Assembly: GCF_001908235.1 (NCBI RefSeq)
Contig: NZ_LGHK01000077.1
Location: 1 to 64,000, forward strand
Source of the DNA: Bradyrhizobium sp. NAS96.2
GTDB lineage: Bacteria > Pseudomonadota > Alphaproteobacteria > Rhizobiales > Xanthobacteraceae
Reading direction: 5' to 3'
Length of the DNA: 64,000 nt
The notes beneath the pieces were generated by a model. That model saw only the letters and a program-made list of their open reading frames with translations. It was not told where the DNA came from and did no database searches. How positions within the stretch are numbered: the stretch's first letter is position 1; every line of letters begins with the position of its first letter. Positions 17,680-26,395 of the stretch are shown here, piece after piece. Both the position numbers and the translations under genes were made by a program.

Positions 17680-18792
17680 ATGACTTCACTGGCTTTATCG
17701 CGGGTCGCAGCGCGAGATCCCGCACCGACCATCGCGGGCGAGGTCGCACGCCTCGCCCGTCAGGAACTGGCGCCGCTCGCATCCGCGATCGATGCCGGTT
17801 CGGTCTATCCCGGCGAATTCCTGCGCCGGCTCGGCGAGGTCGGCGCGTGGAGCAGCCATGTGCCGCAGGAGGGCCCCGCCGACCTGCGCTGGGCCATCCA
17901 GTCGATGGCCGCGATCGGCGAGGTCTGCGGCGCCACCGCCTTCATGGCCTGGTGCCAGAACACGTTGGTCTGGTACGTCGCCAATTCCACCAATTTGAAG
18001 CTCGCCGCGCGCTTCGGCGACTGCTTCTCTCGCGGGCGCGTGCTGGGCGGCACCGGGCTCTCCAACCCGATGAAGAGCTTCTTCGGCATCGAGCGGCTGA
18101 AGCTCAGGGGTCGCAAGGTCGACGGCGGCTACATCGTTCGCGGCGCGCTGCCCTGGGTGTCGAACCTCGGGCCCGGCCATTACTTCGGCACGATCTTCGA
18201 GCGCGAGGACGAGGAGGGCGGGACAGTGATGTTCCTGGCCGATTGCTCCGACCCCGCGATCACGCTGACGCCGTGCAAGCCGTTCCTGGCGATGGACGGC
18301 ACCGGCACCTACGGCGTCCAGTTCCGCGACGTGTTCGTGCCGGATGAATTGATCCTCGCCGAGCCGGCCGCTCCCTTCGTCAAGAAGATCCGCGCCGGAT
18401 TCATCCTGCTGCAGGCCGGCATCGGCCTCGGCTTGATGCGGGACTGCATCAACATCATGGACGAGGTCCATGCGCCGCTCGGTCACGTCAACCGCTATCT
18501 GCCGCAGCAGCCGCTGCAATTCCGCGAGCTCTATGCCGAGTTCGAGAAGGAGGCGATGACGCTGGCGAGCGATCCCTACAACGCCGACGACAGCTACTGG
18601 CGCCGCGTCGTCGCGCTCCGCCTGCGGATCGGCGATGCCAGCGTCGCGGTCGCGCATGCGGCGATGCTCCATTGCGGCGCGCGCGGCTACCTGATGAGCC
18701 ACCGCGCCCAGCGCAGGCTGCGCGAAGCCTATTTCGTCGCCATCGTTACGCCCGCCACCAAGCAGCTGCGCAAGATGCTGGCGGACGGCTGA
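17680..18792 (+). CDS. Acyl-CoA dehydrogenase-family flavoprotein
   Basis: 370 residues, acyl-CoA dehydrogenase-like, with the three-domain order: helical N-terminus, beta middle domain (GGTGLSNPMKSFFGIERLKL, GGYIVRGALPWVSNLGPGHYFGTIF) and helical C-terminus. The middle domain resembles DszC/flavin-dependent monooxygenase-like members as much as true dehydrogenases. The catalytic Glu of classical enzymes cannot be confirmed. Together with OsmC, a rhodanese and cyanase it suggests a role in sulfur or small-nitrogen compound metabolism; that is inference from neighbours. ATG 17680 is chosen over a nearby upstream in-frame codon by fit to CGGAG. Confidence 0.8.
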   Translation: MTSLALSRVAARDPAPTIAGEVARLARQELAPLASAIDAGSVYPGEFLRRLGEVGAWSSHVPQEGPADLRWAIQSMAAIGEVCGATAFMAWCQNTLVWYVANSTNLKLAARFGDCFSRGRVLGGTGLSNPMKSFFGIERLKLRGRKVDGGYIVRGALPWVSNLGPGHYFGTIFEREDEEGGTVMFLADCSDPAITLTPCKPFLAMDGTGTYGVQFRDVFVPDELILAEPAAPFVKKIRAGFILLQAGIGLGLMRDCINIMDEVHAPLGHVNRYLPQQPLQFRELYAEFEKEAMTLASDPYNADDSYWRRVVALRLRIGDASVAVAHAAMLHCGARGYLMSHRAQRRLREAYFVAIVTPATKQLRKMLADG

Positions 18793-18906
18793 AGCATGAT
18801 CCGGAAAAGTGGAAACCGGTTTTCCCTCACGACAAAACGCGGAACGCGTTTGCGCGGAGATCATGCTCAAACAAGGGTTTGGATCATGATGCGCGCATCA
18901 TGATCC
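18793..18906. repeat. Palindromic repeat cluster (AGCATGATC family)
   Basis: AGCATGATC (18793-18801) pairs with GATCATGCT (18859-18867), enclosing GGAAAA/TTTTCC and an ACGCGTTTGCG stretch. A second, perfect 26-bp palindrome follows at 18881-18906 with half-site GGATCATGATGCG. The element lies between the acyl-CoA dehydrogenase-like and rhodanese genes and could form strong hairpins in a read-through transcript. Related ATGATCCGAT palindromes occur at 34474-34493 and 44110-44145. Confidence 0.75.
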
Positions 18907-18954
18907 AACGGAGTTCGGGACCACCACAACTGCAACCGCAAACAGGAGAGAGCC

Positions 18955-19833
18955 ATGACGGACGTTCTGATCACCGCCGGCGAACTTGCCGAGCTCGTCA
19001 CAAGAGAGCCGTGTGTCGTCATCGACACGCGCAATCCGGATGCCTATGCGGCGGGACATCTGCCCGGCGCGGTCAATGTGCATGACATCTTCACCTATCT
19101 TGCGACCTCGACGCCGGAGGGCATGCACGCGCTGAAGACCAAGTTCGCCGACGCCTTCGGCGCCGCCGGCCTCTCCGGCAAGGAGACCGCCGTGATCTAC
19201 GAGCAGTCGATGAATTCCGGCTTCGGCCAGTCCTGCCGCGGTTATTACCTGCTGGCGATGCTGGGCTATCCCAAGATCAAGGTGCTGCACGGCGGCTTCG
19301 ATGCCTGGAAGGCGGCGGACCTGCCTGTCACCACCGACGTCGCGGTGCCGGTGAAGGCGGCGTTCGCGATCGTGCCGGAAGCCGGGGACATCATGATCGA
19401 CGCCAAGGCGATGCTGGCGGCGGTCGGCAAGCCGGGTGTCGCGATCCTCGACGTGCGCGACGTCGATGAATGGATCGGCGAAAGCTCGTCTCCTTATGGG
19501 AAGGATTTCTGCCCGCGCAAGGGCCGCATCCCCGGCGCGGTCTGGCTCGAATGGTACCGGATGATGAAGCCGACCGGCGAAGGCCCACGCTTCAAGTCGA
19601 AGGACGAGATCCTTGCGGAATGCGCTACCGTCGGCATCTCGCAGACCACGCCGGTCTATCTCTACTGCTTCAAGGGGGCCCGCGCCTCGAACACGTTCCT
19701 GGCGCTGAAGAACGCCGGCGTGAAGGACGTGCGGATGTACTTCGGCTCCTGGAACGAATGGTCGCGCGATCCGGCGCTGCCGATCGACGAAGGCTTGCCG
19801 ACCGCTGCCGTCGTAACCGGCAAAGCGGCATAG
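18955..19833 (+). CDS. Tandem-domain rhodanese sulfurtransferase
   Basis: 292 residues with two rhodanese domains. The N-terminal, inactive-type domain has VVIDTRNPDAYAAGHLPGAV and YEQSMNSGFGQSCRG; the C-terminal one has ILDVRDVDEW, GRIPGA and the active loop YCFKGARAS with the catalytic cysteine. Family members move sulfane sulfur from thiosulfate or 3-mercaptopyruvate to cyanide or thiols. No signal peptide. AGGAGAG precedes ATG 18955. It is followed after 99 bp by cyanase, which fits handling of cyanate and related one-carbon nitrogen compounds. Confidence 0.9.
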   Translation: MTDVLITAGELAELVTREPCVVIDTRNPDAYAAGHLPGAVNVHDIFTYLATSTPEGMHALKTKFADAFGAAGLSGKETAVIYEQSMNSGFGQSCRGYYLLAMLGYPKIKVLHGGFDAWKAADLPVTTDVAVPVKAAFAIVPEAGDIMIDAKAMLAAVGKPGVAILDVRDVDEWIGESSSPYGKDFCPRKGRIPGAVWLEWYRMMKPTGEGPRFKSKDEILAECATVGISQTTPVYLYCFKGARASNTFLALKNAGVKDVRMYFGSWNEWSRDPALPIDEGLPTAAVVTGKAA

Positions 19834-19932
19834 AAACTGCATGTTTGTCGGCGTCCGGCGGCGCTAAAATGCGGCCGGACGCTGATCGATGCCGGCGTCG
19901 GCGCTGCACGCTGGTCCCACGGAGGAAGCCTC

Positions 19933-20421
19933 ATGAAACGCGAAGACCTCACCGAAAAGCTGCTCGACATCAAGCGCGAGAACGGCTGGAGCTGGAAGTA
20001 CATCTGCGAAAAGATCGGCGGCTATTCCGAGGTCTTGATCACAGGCGCGATCCTCGGCCAGATGAAATTGACGAAGCCGCAGGCGGCCAATGCCGGCGAA
20101 TTGTTCGGGCTGACGAAGGCCGAGATCGCGATGCTCAACGAGGTGCCGATGCGCGGCACCGGCACGCCGATGCCGCCGACCGATCCCCTGATCTACCGCT
20201 TCTACGAGATGGTGATGGTCAACGGCCCGGCGTGGAAGGCGCTGATCGAGGAGGAGTTCGGCGACGGCATCATGTCGGCGATCGACTTCGACATGGCGCT
20301 GGAGCGCGTTGCCAATCCGAAGGGCGACCGCGTCAAGATCACGATGAGCGGCAAATTCCTGCCGTACAAATATTACGGCGCCAGCGGCAACGTGCCGGAG
20401 TATGGCTTCAAGGAAGGTTGA
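19933..20421 (+). CDS. cynS: Cyanate hydratase (cyanase)
   Basis: 162 residues. Cyanase converts cyanate plus bicarbonate to ammonia and CO2 as a decamer in the cytosol. The N-terminal helix-turn-helix-like domain and the C-terminal catalytic domain are intact; the catalytic triad maps to Arg89, Glu92 and Ser115 (LIYRFYEM and GIMSAIDF), a constant shift of 7 from E. coli Arg96/Glu99/Ser122. GGAGGAAG lies just before ATG 19933. No cynT carbonic anhydrase or cynR is adjacent; the neighbour is a rhodanese. Confidence 0.96.
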   Translation: MKREDLTEKLLDIKRENGWSWKYICEKIGGYSEVLITGAILGQMKLTKPQAANAGELFGLTKAEIAMLNEVPMRGTGTPMPPTDPLIYRFYEMVMVNGPAWKALIEEEFGDGIMSAIDFDMALERVANPKGDRVKITMSGKFLPYKYYGASGNVPEYGFKEG

Positions 20422-20430
20422 GGACGGATG

Positions 20431-20466
20431 GCGAGTAGCGAACCGGGTTCTCCATTCGCTACTCGC
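20431..20466. terminator. Convergent hairpin after cynS
   Basis: A perfect 12-bp inverted repeat, GCGAGTAGCGAA (20431-20442) and TTCGCTACTCGC (20455-20466), with a 12-base loop. It lies between the convergent cynS and PEP mutase-family genes and can serve both. The GCGAGTAGCGAA text is one I associate with common rhizobial intergenic repeats. Confidence 0.65.
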
Positions 20467-20472
20467 TACGCT

Positions 20473-21300
20473 CTATTTGCTCTTGGCGGCCGCGAACGCC
20501 TCGCGAAGGTCCTTCACCGGCGCCATGTCGCGGACGAAGGTGAACGCGCCGTTATCCTTCATCTCGCGGGCGCACCGCAGGAACGCAGCCAGCGCGTGGC
20601 GTTCCATCGCGCCACCGACGCTGATGCGCTTGACGCCGGCGGCCGACAGCTGCTCGACCGTCAAGGTCGGATCGGCAAAACCCATCACGAGATTGAACGG
20701 CCGCCTCACGGCCGAGACCACGGTCTTGATGGTGCCGATGTCGTACAGACCCGGTGAATAGAGCACGTCGGCGCCGACCGCCTCGAACGCCTGCAGTCGC
20801 TTGATGGTGTCGTCGAGGTCCTTGCGCCCCCAGAGGAAGTTCTCCGCGCGCGCTGTCAGCGTGAATGGGAAGGGCAGGGCGCGGGCGGCCTCGACCGCGG
20901 CCTGCACCCGCTCGACTGCGAGCGAGAAGTCGTAGATCGGACGCTCGCGGTCGCCGGTCGAATCCTCGATCGAGCCGCCGACGACGCCGGCTTCTGCCGC
21001 GCGCGCGATCGCCTTTGCCGCGGTCTTCGGATCATCGGCGCCGCAATTCTCCAGGTCGGCGTTGACGGGCAGGTCGGTGGCCTCTGATATCACCCGGCAG
21101 TTCTCGATGATGGCATCGAGGGAGATTGTGGCCTGACCGAGCGTGTTGGCGACCCCGAGGCTGGTGGTCGCGAGCGCCTCGAAGCCCATCGCCGCGAGCA
21201 GCTTCGCCGTACCGGCGTCCCACGGATTTGGAATGATGAAGGCGCCGGGCTGCTGATGCAACTCGCGAAACCGTGCTGCCTTGTCTGCCTGGGTGCGCAT
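20473..21300 (-). CDS. Isocitrate lyase/PEP mutase-family enzyme
   Basis: 275 residues, a (beta/alpha)8 barrel of the ICL/PEPM superfamily: FIIPNPWDAGTAKLLAAMGF, ATTSLGVANTLG, GGSIEDSTGD (metal and substrate loop) and LTARAENFLWG are typical. Members cleave C-C bonds in 2-methylisocitrate, oxaloacetate or similar acids, or act as phosphonopyruvate enzymes. The usual DLEAGYG segment reads DLENCGADDP, and the KKCGH-type lyase motif is absent, so lyase specificity cannot be assigned. AGGAG precedes ATG 21300. Divergent from a LysR gene that may control it. Confidence 0.85.
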   Translation of the reverse strand: MRTQADKAARFRELHQQPGAFIIPNPWDAGTAKLLAAMGFEALATTSLGVANTLGQATISLDAIIENCRVISEATDLPVNADLENCGADDPKTAAKAIARAAEAGVVGGSIEDSTGDRERPIYDFSLAVERVQAAVEAARALPFPFTLTARAENFLWGRKDLDDTIKRLQAFEAVGADVLYSPGLYDIGTIKTVVSAVRRPFNLVMGFADPTLTVEQLSAAGVKRISVGGAMERHALAAFLRCAREMKDNGAFTFVRDMAPVKDLREAFAAAKSK

Positions 21301-21411
21301 GTGAACTCCTGACGGTTGGAAAAGCGACCGGCAGCAGCGATAGGGCGGTTTCGGTCATCAGACAAATTTGTTATTTCTCTCGATATCATCAGCTTTTTGC
21401 ATGAGGCAGAG

Positions 21412-22356
21412 ATGGACAGCGACGCGCTCAACACGTTCCTGGTGGTGCATCGGCGCGGCGGGATCTCCAATGCCGCCAAGGCGCTGCATCGCTCGCAGCC
21501 AGCGATCTCGAGGCGCATCGCGCTGCTCGAGCAGGAGCTCGGCGTGCCCCTGTTCGAGCGCATCGGAGGCAAGACGCGGCTCAGCGATGCCGGACGGGTG
21601 ATGGTGCCCCATGCCGAACGGGCGGTAGCGGCAGCGCAGGATGCCGAGAACGCGGTGCGCGCTCTGCTGCGCGACAATTCCGGTCCGGTGGCGCTGGCGG
21701 TGACGGGCACGCTTGCCGGCGAGCGGCTCTCGAAGGTGCTGAAGCGCTTCGCCCGCCAGCATCCCGACGTCACGCTGACGCTGCGCACTGCGACCAGCGC
21801 AGAGGTCAGCGATTTGATCCGGCGCGGCGAGGCGACGATCGGGTTGCGCTACGATCGCGACCGTTCGGGCGAGCTCGATTGCGAGGTGCTGTGCGCCGAG
21901 CCGCTCGGGGTGGTCTGCGCGCCGGATCATCCGTTGGCCGGACGCCGGGTCGGCCGTCTTGCCGATCTCAGGGACGAGCGGTGGATCGCGTTTCCCGAAG
22001 TGCCGGGACGGCGCGAGATCACCGCCTCGCATGTGTTCGCCCTGTTCCTGACCCACGGGCTCGGCGAGGTCGCGTGGACACCGGTCGACAGCCTGACGGC
22101 GCAGAAGCGGCTGGTCGAGGCGGGGCTCGGGATCGCGCTGCTGTCGCAAAGCAACGCGGCGGAGGAACTGCGCGCCTCGACGATCGCGACGATTCGCGTC
22201 GGCAATCTCACGGCAAGTCACGAGGTCGTCGCCGTGACGCGGCACGGCGGCTTCCTCAGCGCCGCGTCGCGCCGTCTGCTCGACATCATCCGTGCTGAGT
22301 TCACCAAAGCGAGGGGTGCAAACACGTCGCGCCGGAGCAATGTCCGGCGCGCGTAG
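21412..22356 (+). CDS. LysR-family transcriptional regulator
   Basis: 314 residues. N-terminal winged helix (ALNTFLVVHRRGGISNAAKAL, SQPAISRRIALLEQELGVPL, FERIGGKTRLSDAG) and a LysR substrate domain (GPVALAVTGTLAGERL, GLGIALLSQS). Divergent from the ICL/PEPM-family gene across 111 bp that contain an A+T-rich patch (ACAAATTTGTTATTTCTC at 21362-21379) with the partial palindrome ACAAATTTGT, a candidate LysR-type T-N11-A or core site. By position it probably regulates that enzyme gene and itself. Confidence 0.9.
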   Translation: MDSDALNTFLVVHRRGGISNAAKALHRSQPAISRRIALLEQELGVPLFERIGGKTRLSDAGRVMVPHAERAVAAAQDAENAVRALLRDNSGPVALAVTGTLAGERLSKVLKRFARQHPDVTLTLRTATSAEVSDLIRRGEATIGLRYDRDRSGELDCEVLCAEPLGVVCAPDHPLAGRRVGRLADLRDERWIAFPEVPGRREITASHVFALFLTHGLGEVAWTPVDSLTAQKRLVEAGLGIALLSQSNAAEELRASTIATIRVGNLTASHEVVAVTRHGGFLSAASRRLLDIIRAEFTKARGANTSRRSNVRRA

Positions 22357-22416
22357 AAGGTCGAAACGGGAGCGTCGCGGGCGTGAGCCCAGGTGCGCGC
22401 CTGCCAATCCCTGCTT

Positions 22417-22740
22417 TCAGGTTCCTGCTTTCACCTGGGTCACGGCAACGGCCAGCAGCTCATCCATCTTGGCGCGGATGTCGCGCTCGGTGGCGGGCTG
22501 GCCCTTGGCGGTGAGGTCCTTCAGCACCTTGTGCAGGACGTCATTGTCGCCGGCTTCCTCGAAGTCGGCGGCCACCACTTCCTTGGCATAGGCGTTGGCG
22601 GCGTCGCCCGAGATGCCGAGCTTCTCGGCGGCCCACAAGCCCAGCAGTTTGTTCCGGCGCGCTTCCGCCTTGAACTTCAGCTCCTCGTCGAGGGCGAACT
22701 TCTTCTCGAAACCTTCCTCGCGCTTGTCGAATTCGTTCAT
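22417..22740 (-). CDS. DUF1476 protein, F1-ATPase zeta-type inhibitor
   Basis: 107 residues. Starts MNEFDKREEGFEKKFALDEE, then KAEARRNKLLGLWAAEKLG and a helical C-terminus; this is the alphaproteobacterial DUF1476 family, whose Paracoccus member is the zeta subunit that inhibits ATP hydrolysis by the F1 motor through its N-terminal helix. The N-terminal part is well conserved here. Cytosolic. Divergent from purC. In other alphaproteobacteria this gene also lies next to purine genes, from memory. Confidence 0.9.
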   Translation of the reverse strand: MNEFDKREEGFEKKFALDEELKFKAEARRNKLLGLWAAEKLGISGDAANAYAKEVVAADFEEAGDNDVLHKVLKDLTAKGQPATERDIRAKMDELLAVAVTQVKAGT

Positions 22741-23088
22741 AGCCGAAGTTCCAATCCCCTGCTGAATGCGGGCCGCAGCTCGTTGCGGCGGCCCCGATGC
22801 CTGCCTAGATAGGTGGGAGGAATCGGCAAGACAACGAGCCGTTAAGCCGCAGGCAAAACAGGCGGAATCGGCCCTTTTCGATAGGGCGGTATAAGTGCCC
22901 GCAAGGGGGCACTATCGATTGTGCTGGATGGGCCAATCAGATAGGTTGCCAACAGGTGTGGTTCTTGTTCTGTTTCCAGTTGGATAGCTCAGGTTCCAGG
23001 CCTCCGCGGCAGCTCCGTCGTGGGTCGTAACCCCAAGTCATCCGGAGCACCCAAATTCATGGATTTCAACAAAACACGGTACATCCCA
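22741..23088. promoter_or_regulatory. purC leader/intergenic region with a hairpin
   Basis: 348 bp between the DUF1476 gene and purC. A stem AGTGCCC/GGGCACT (22894-22900, 22907-22913) is enclosed by outer TCGATAG (22878-22884) and CTATCGA (22912-22918). It lies about 170 bp before purC. I recognise no known riboswitch class and cannot position -10/-35 boxes with confidence. An in-frame upstream ATG at 23059 could lengthen PurC by 10 residues. Confidence 0.4.
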
Positions 23089-23856
23089 ATGAGCCGTCGA
23101 CGCCGCATTTATGAAGGCAAGGCCAAGGTGCTTTACGAAGGCCCCGAGCCGGGAACCCTGATCCAGCACTTCAAGGACGACGCGACCGCGTTCAATGCCA
23201 AGAAACACCAGGTGATCGAGGGCAAGGGCGTCCTCAACAACCGGATTTCGGAGTACCTGTTTCAGCACCTCAACGACATCGGGGTGCCGACCCACTTCAT
23301 CCGCCGCCTCAACATGCGCGAGCAGCTGATTCGCGAGGTCGAGATCGTGCCGCTCGAGGTGGTGGTGCGGAACGTCGCCGCCGGCTCGCTGTCGCAGCGG
23401 CTCGGGATCGAGGAGGGCACCCAGCTGCCGCGCTCGATCATCGAGTTCTATTACAAGAACGACCAGCTCAACGACCCGATGGTGTCGGAAGAGCACATCA
23501 CCGCCTTCGGCTGGGCGACGCCCCAGGAAATCGACGACATCATGGCGCTGGCCATCCGGGTCAACGACTTCCTGACCGGTCTTTTCCTCGGCATCGGCAT
23601 CCGCCTCGTCGACTTCAAGATGGAGTGCGGACGGCTGTTCGAGAACGAGATGATGCGGATCATCGTCGCCGACGAGATTTCGCCGGACTCCTGCCGGCTG
23701 TGGGACATCAAGTCGAACGAGAAGCTCGACAAGGATCGTTTCCGCCGGGATCTGGGTGGTTTGCTCGAGGCGTACACCGAGGTCGCGAAGCGGCTCGGCA
23801 TCCTGATCGAAAACGAGCGGCCGGCCGGCAGCGGCCCGGTGCTGGTGAAGAGCTAA
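23089..23856 (+). CDS. purC: SAICAR synthetase
   Basis: 255 residues. PurC joins CAIR and aspartate with ATP in de novo purine synthesis. Motifs present: [16 protein letters not shown] (glycine-loop strand), [28 protein letters not shown] and [25 protein letters not shown] 23089 gives the standard [11 protein letters not shown]-terminus; ATG 23059 is in frame with CGGAG farther upstream. It heads purC-purS-(secreted protein)-purQ, with 15 bp to purS, so co-transcription is likely. Confidence 0.96.
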   Translation: MSRRRRIYEGKAKVLYEGPEPGTLIQHFKDDATAFNAKKHQVIEGKGVLNNRISEYLFQHLNDIGVPTHFIRRLNMREQLIREVEIVPLEVVVRNVAAGSLSQRLGIEEGTQLPRSIIEFYYKNDQLNDPMVSEEHITAFGWATPQEIDDIMALAIRVNDFLTGLFLGIGIRLVDFKMECGRLFENEMMRIIVADEISPDSCRLWDIKSNEKLDKDRFRRDLGGLLEAYTEVAKRLGILIENERPAGSGPVLVKS

Positions 23857-23871
23857 GCTTAAGGGGCAATC

Positions 23872-24114
23872 GTGAAGGCACGTGTGACTGTTACGTTGAA
23901 GTCGGGCATCCTCGATCCGCAGGGCAAGGCGATCGAGGGCGCGCTGAAGTCGCTCGGCGTCGACGGCATCGCCAGCGTTCGGCAGGGCAAGGTGTTCGAC
24001 ATCGAGCTCGCCGCGACCGACAAGGCCAAGGCGGAGGCGGCGCTGAAGGCCGCCGCCGACAAGCTGCTGGCGAACACCGTGATCGAGAACTACCGGGTCG
24101 AGGTCCTGAGCTAG
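23872..24114 (+). CDS. purS: FGAM synthetase subunit PurS
   Basis: 80 residues, normal for PurS. Begins with the strand MKARVTVTLKSGILDPQGKAI and has SLGVDGIASVRQGKVFDIEL and the final ENYRVEVLS. PurS bridges PurQ and small-type PurL in the three-part FGAM synthetase and helps ammonia channelling. AAGGGGC precedes the start. It is separated from purQ by a gene for an exported protein, an unusual interruption. Confidence 0.96.
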   Translation: MKARVTVTLKSGILDPQGKAIEGALKSLGVDGIASVRQGKVFDIELAATDKAKAEAALKAAADKLLANTVIENYRVEVLS

Positions 24115-24127
24115 CCGGGCGCGCCAG

Positions 24128-24712
24128 ATGACAACAGCCGCTCTCGTCTGTTCCCGCAACGACCGGACGATCGCCCAATCATTGCTGGCCGGCTTGCTCA
24201 CGGTCGTCGGGATCGGCGGCGCTGCGGCTCAGTCGCCGGCGCCGGCACCGGCTCCGGCCGCGACCACGCAGCGGCCGCCGTTTGCGATCAGCGGCTGGCG
24301 TTACGAGCGCCGCGCCGACACGCACCTGTTCCGTTGCGAGCAGCCGCAATGCGGTGCGGGTTCAAAGGTGAGCTACCGGTTCTACACCGGCGGAAATCAG
24401 ATGACGCTGGACCAGTTCCGTGACAGCCAGAACCAGGTCATCAACGCGCTGGAGCAGCGGACACCCGGACAACGCATCACGCTGCTCGGCGTCGATGGCG
24501 ACAAGGGCACCGCGGTGCCGCGCATGTACAAGGCACGGCGCCTGACGGTGACGCCGGGCGGCGCGAGCGAGTATCAGGTCAATGGCTTGATGTTGGGCGC
24601 GCAAGGCTCTGCCAGCCTGATCAGCTCGGCGCGTGACGAAAAGGCCAGCAACGACAATTACGCAAAGTTTGCCGCCGCAGTTAAGCTTGTGCTGGCGCCC
24701 AAAACCAGGTGA
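24128..24712 (+). CDS. Exported protein of unknown function inside the pur operon
   Basis: 194 residues, family not recognised. An N-terminal hydrophobic segment ([18 protein letters not shown]) looks like a signal peptide ending at AAAQS, followed by a Pro/Ala-rich linker and a compact beta-rich domain with one cysteine pair (FRCEQPQCG, residues about 60-65). Later segments include [18 protein letters not shown] and [20 protein letters not shown]. Spacing is 13 bp after purS and 4 bp before purQ, so it must be co-translated with them. A periplasmic protein has no obvious purine-synthesis role; it may be a passenger or a regulator insertion. Confidence 0.75.
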   Translation: MTTAALVCSRNDRTIAQSLLAGLLTVVGIGGAAAQSPAPAPAPAATTQRPPFAISGWRYERRADTHLFRCEQPQCGAGSKVSYRFYTGGNQMTLDQFRDSQNQVINALEQRTPGQRITLLGVDGDKGTAVPRMYKARRLTVTPGGASEYQVNGLMLGAQGSASLISSARDEKASNDNYAKFAAAVKLVLAPKTR

Positions 24713-24716
24713 TCCG

Positions 24717-25418
24717 ATGAAATCAGCCGTCCTCGTCTTCCCCGGCATCAATCGCGAGCGCGACATGGCGCGCGCACTCAAGCTCGCATCCGGCAACGAG
24801 ACCGCGATGGTCTGGCACGCGGAGACCGCGCTGCCCAAAGGCACCGACCTCGTGGTGGTGCCGGGCGGCTTCTCCTATGGCGACTATCTGCGCTGCGGCG
24901 CGATCGCGGCGCGCGCGCCGGTGATGGACGCGGTGCGCGACTTCGCAGCCAAAGGCGGGCTCGTGCTCGGCGTCTGCAATGGTTTCCAGATCCTCTGCGA
25001 GTCCGGCCTGTTGCCGGGCGTGCTGATGCGCAATGCCGCGCTGAAATTCGTCTGCCGTGACGTGCATATGAAGGTCGAGCGCTCCGACACCCCGTTCACC
25101 CGCGGCTACAATGCCGGCCAGGTGATCCGCGTGCCGGTGGCGCATGGCGAGGGCAATTACGAGGCGGACGAAGAGACGCTGAAGCGGCTCGAGGGCGACG
25201 GGCGGGTGCTCTACCGCTACTGCTCGCCTGAGGGCGTGGTCGACGAGGCCTCCAATTTCAACGGCGCGGCGCACTCGATCGCCGGCATCGTCAACGAGCA
25301 CGGCAACGTGCTCGGCATGATGCCGCATCCGGAAAACCACGTCGAAGAGATCATGGGCTGCACCGACGGCCGCGGCCTGTTCGCAGGGCTGGTCCAGCAG
25401 TTCGAGAAGGCGGCGTAA
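24717..25418 (+). CDS. purQ: FGAM synthetase glutaminase subunit PurQ
   Basis: 233 residues. Class-I glutamine amidotransferase: [14 protein letters not shown], the nucleophile elbow GVCNGFQIL and the His/Glu pair in [10 protein letters not shown]. It supplies ammonia from glutamine to PurL through PurS. The ATG (24717) is 4 bases after the stop of the preceding gene, consistent with translational coupling. The adjacent downstream gene (5 bp gap) is a TctC-type binding protein, which may share the transcript. Confidence 0.96.
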   Translation: MKSAVLVFPGINRERDMARALKLASGNETAMVWHAETALPKGTDLVVVPGGFSYGDYLRCGAIAARAPVMDAVRDFAAKGGLVLGVCNGFQILCESGLLPGVLMRNAALKFVCRDVHMKVERSDTPFTRGYNAGQVIRVPVAHGEGNYEADEETLKRLEGDGRVLYRYCSPEGVVDEASNFNGAAHSIAGIVNEHGNVLGMMPHPENHVEEIMGCTDGRGLFAGLVQQFEKAA

Positions 25419-25423
25419 CGGAA

Positions 25424-26386
25424 ATGCTGGGGCGGTGGTGCCTCGCCGCGGCCGCGGCACTCTTTTTCGCAACAACAGCCAACGCCCAGGATTTCCCGAA
25501 GCGCCCGATCACGATGATCGTGCCGTTCACGGCCGGCGGTACCTCCGACGTCATTGCCCGCGCCGTCGCCGACCAGATGAGTGCGGCGCTCGGCCAGACC
25601 ATCATCATCGAGAATGTCGGCGGCGCCGGCGGTTCGACCGCGCTGACCCGTGCGGCGCGCGCCGAACCGGACGGCTACACGATTGCGATCGGCAACGCCG
25701 GCACCAATGCGGCGACCTACACGATCTATCCAAAACTGTCGTTCACGCCCGACTCCTTTGCGCCGATCGCCGTCGTGGCGAAGACCTTCGGCATCGTGGC
25801 GCTGCGCAAGGATTTTCCGGCCAAGGATCTCAAGGACTTCATCGACTACGCGAAGAAGAATCCGGGCAAGGTCAATCTCGGCCATGCCGGCGTCGGCTCG
25901 TCGAATTACCTGATCTGCAAGAGCTTCGTGCATGCCGCCGGGATCGACGTGCAGCTGGTCGGCTATCGCGGCGCGGCGCTCGCGCTGACGGACGCGATCG
26001 GCAGCCAGATCGACGGCGTCTGTGACGCCGCGGCCTCGGTGTCGCAGGCGATCGACGACAAACTGGTGAAAGCGGTCGTGGTCGGCTCGACCGTGCGGCT
26101 CGCCTCGCTGCCGGCGCTGCCGACCTCGGCAGAGGCCGGACTGCCGGAGTTCGAGGCGCAGGGCTGGAACGGCCTGTTCGCGCCGAAGGGCACGCCGCCG
26201 GAGATCATCGCCAAGCTCAACGCCGCGGCGCGCACCGCTGTCGCAAGCGACGCAGTGAAGAAGCGCTTCGTCGACCTGTCGACGGTCGCCCCCGACGCCA
26301 ATGAGCTCACACCCGAGGCGCTGCAACAACTCGTGACCCGCGACGTCGCGAAATACCGCACGTTGCTCGTGGACGACAAGAAGTAG
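25424..26386 (+). CDS. TctC/Bug-family extracytoplasmic solute-binding protein
   Basis: 320 residues. Signal peptide (WCLAAAAALFFATTANA, cleavage before QDFPKRPI), then the Bug fold: ITMIVPFTAGGTSDVIARAVA, IENVGGAGGS, YTIAIGNAGTNA, GKVNLGHAGVGSSNYL. Such proteins capture carboxylates in the periplasm, usually for TctAB permeases or as lone sensors; no permease genes are here. It starts 5 bp after purQ on the same strand and ends 9 bp before the convergent EamA gene. Confidence 0.9.
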   Translation: MLGRWCLAAAAALFFATTANAQDFPKRPITMIVPFTAGGTSDVIARAVADQMSAALGQTIIIENVGGAGGSTALTRAARAEPDGYTIAIGNAGTNAATYTIYPKLSFTPDSFAPIAVVAKTFGIVALRKDFPAKDLKDFIDYAKKNPGKVNLGHAGVGSSNYLICKSFVHAAGIDVQLVGYRGAALALTDAIGSQIDGVCDAAASVSQAIDDKLVKAVVVGSTVRLASLPALPTSAEAGLPEFEAQGWNGLFAPKGTPPEIIAKLNAAARTAVASDAVKKRFVDLSTVAPDANELTPEALQQLVTRDVAKYRTLLVDDKK

Positions 26387-26395
26387 GCGGAACGG

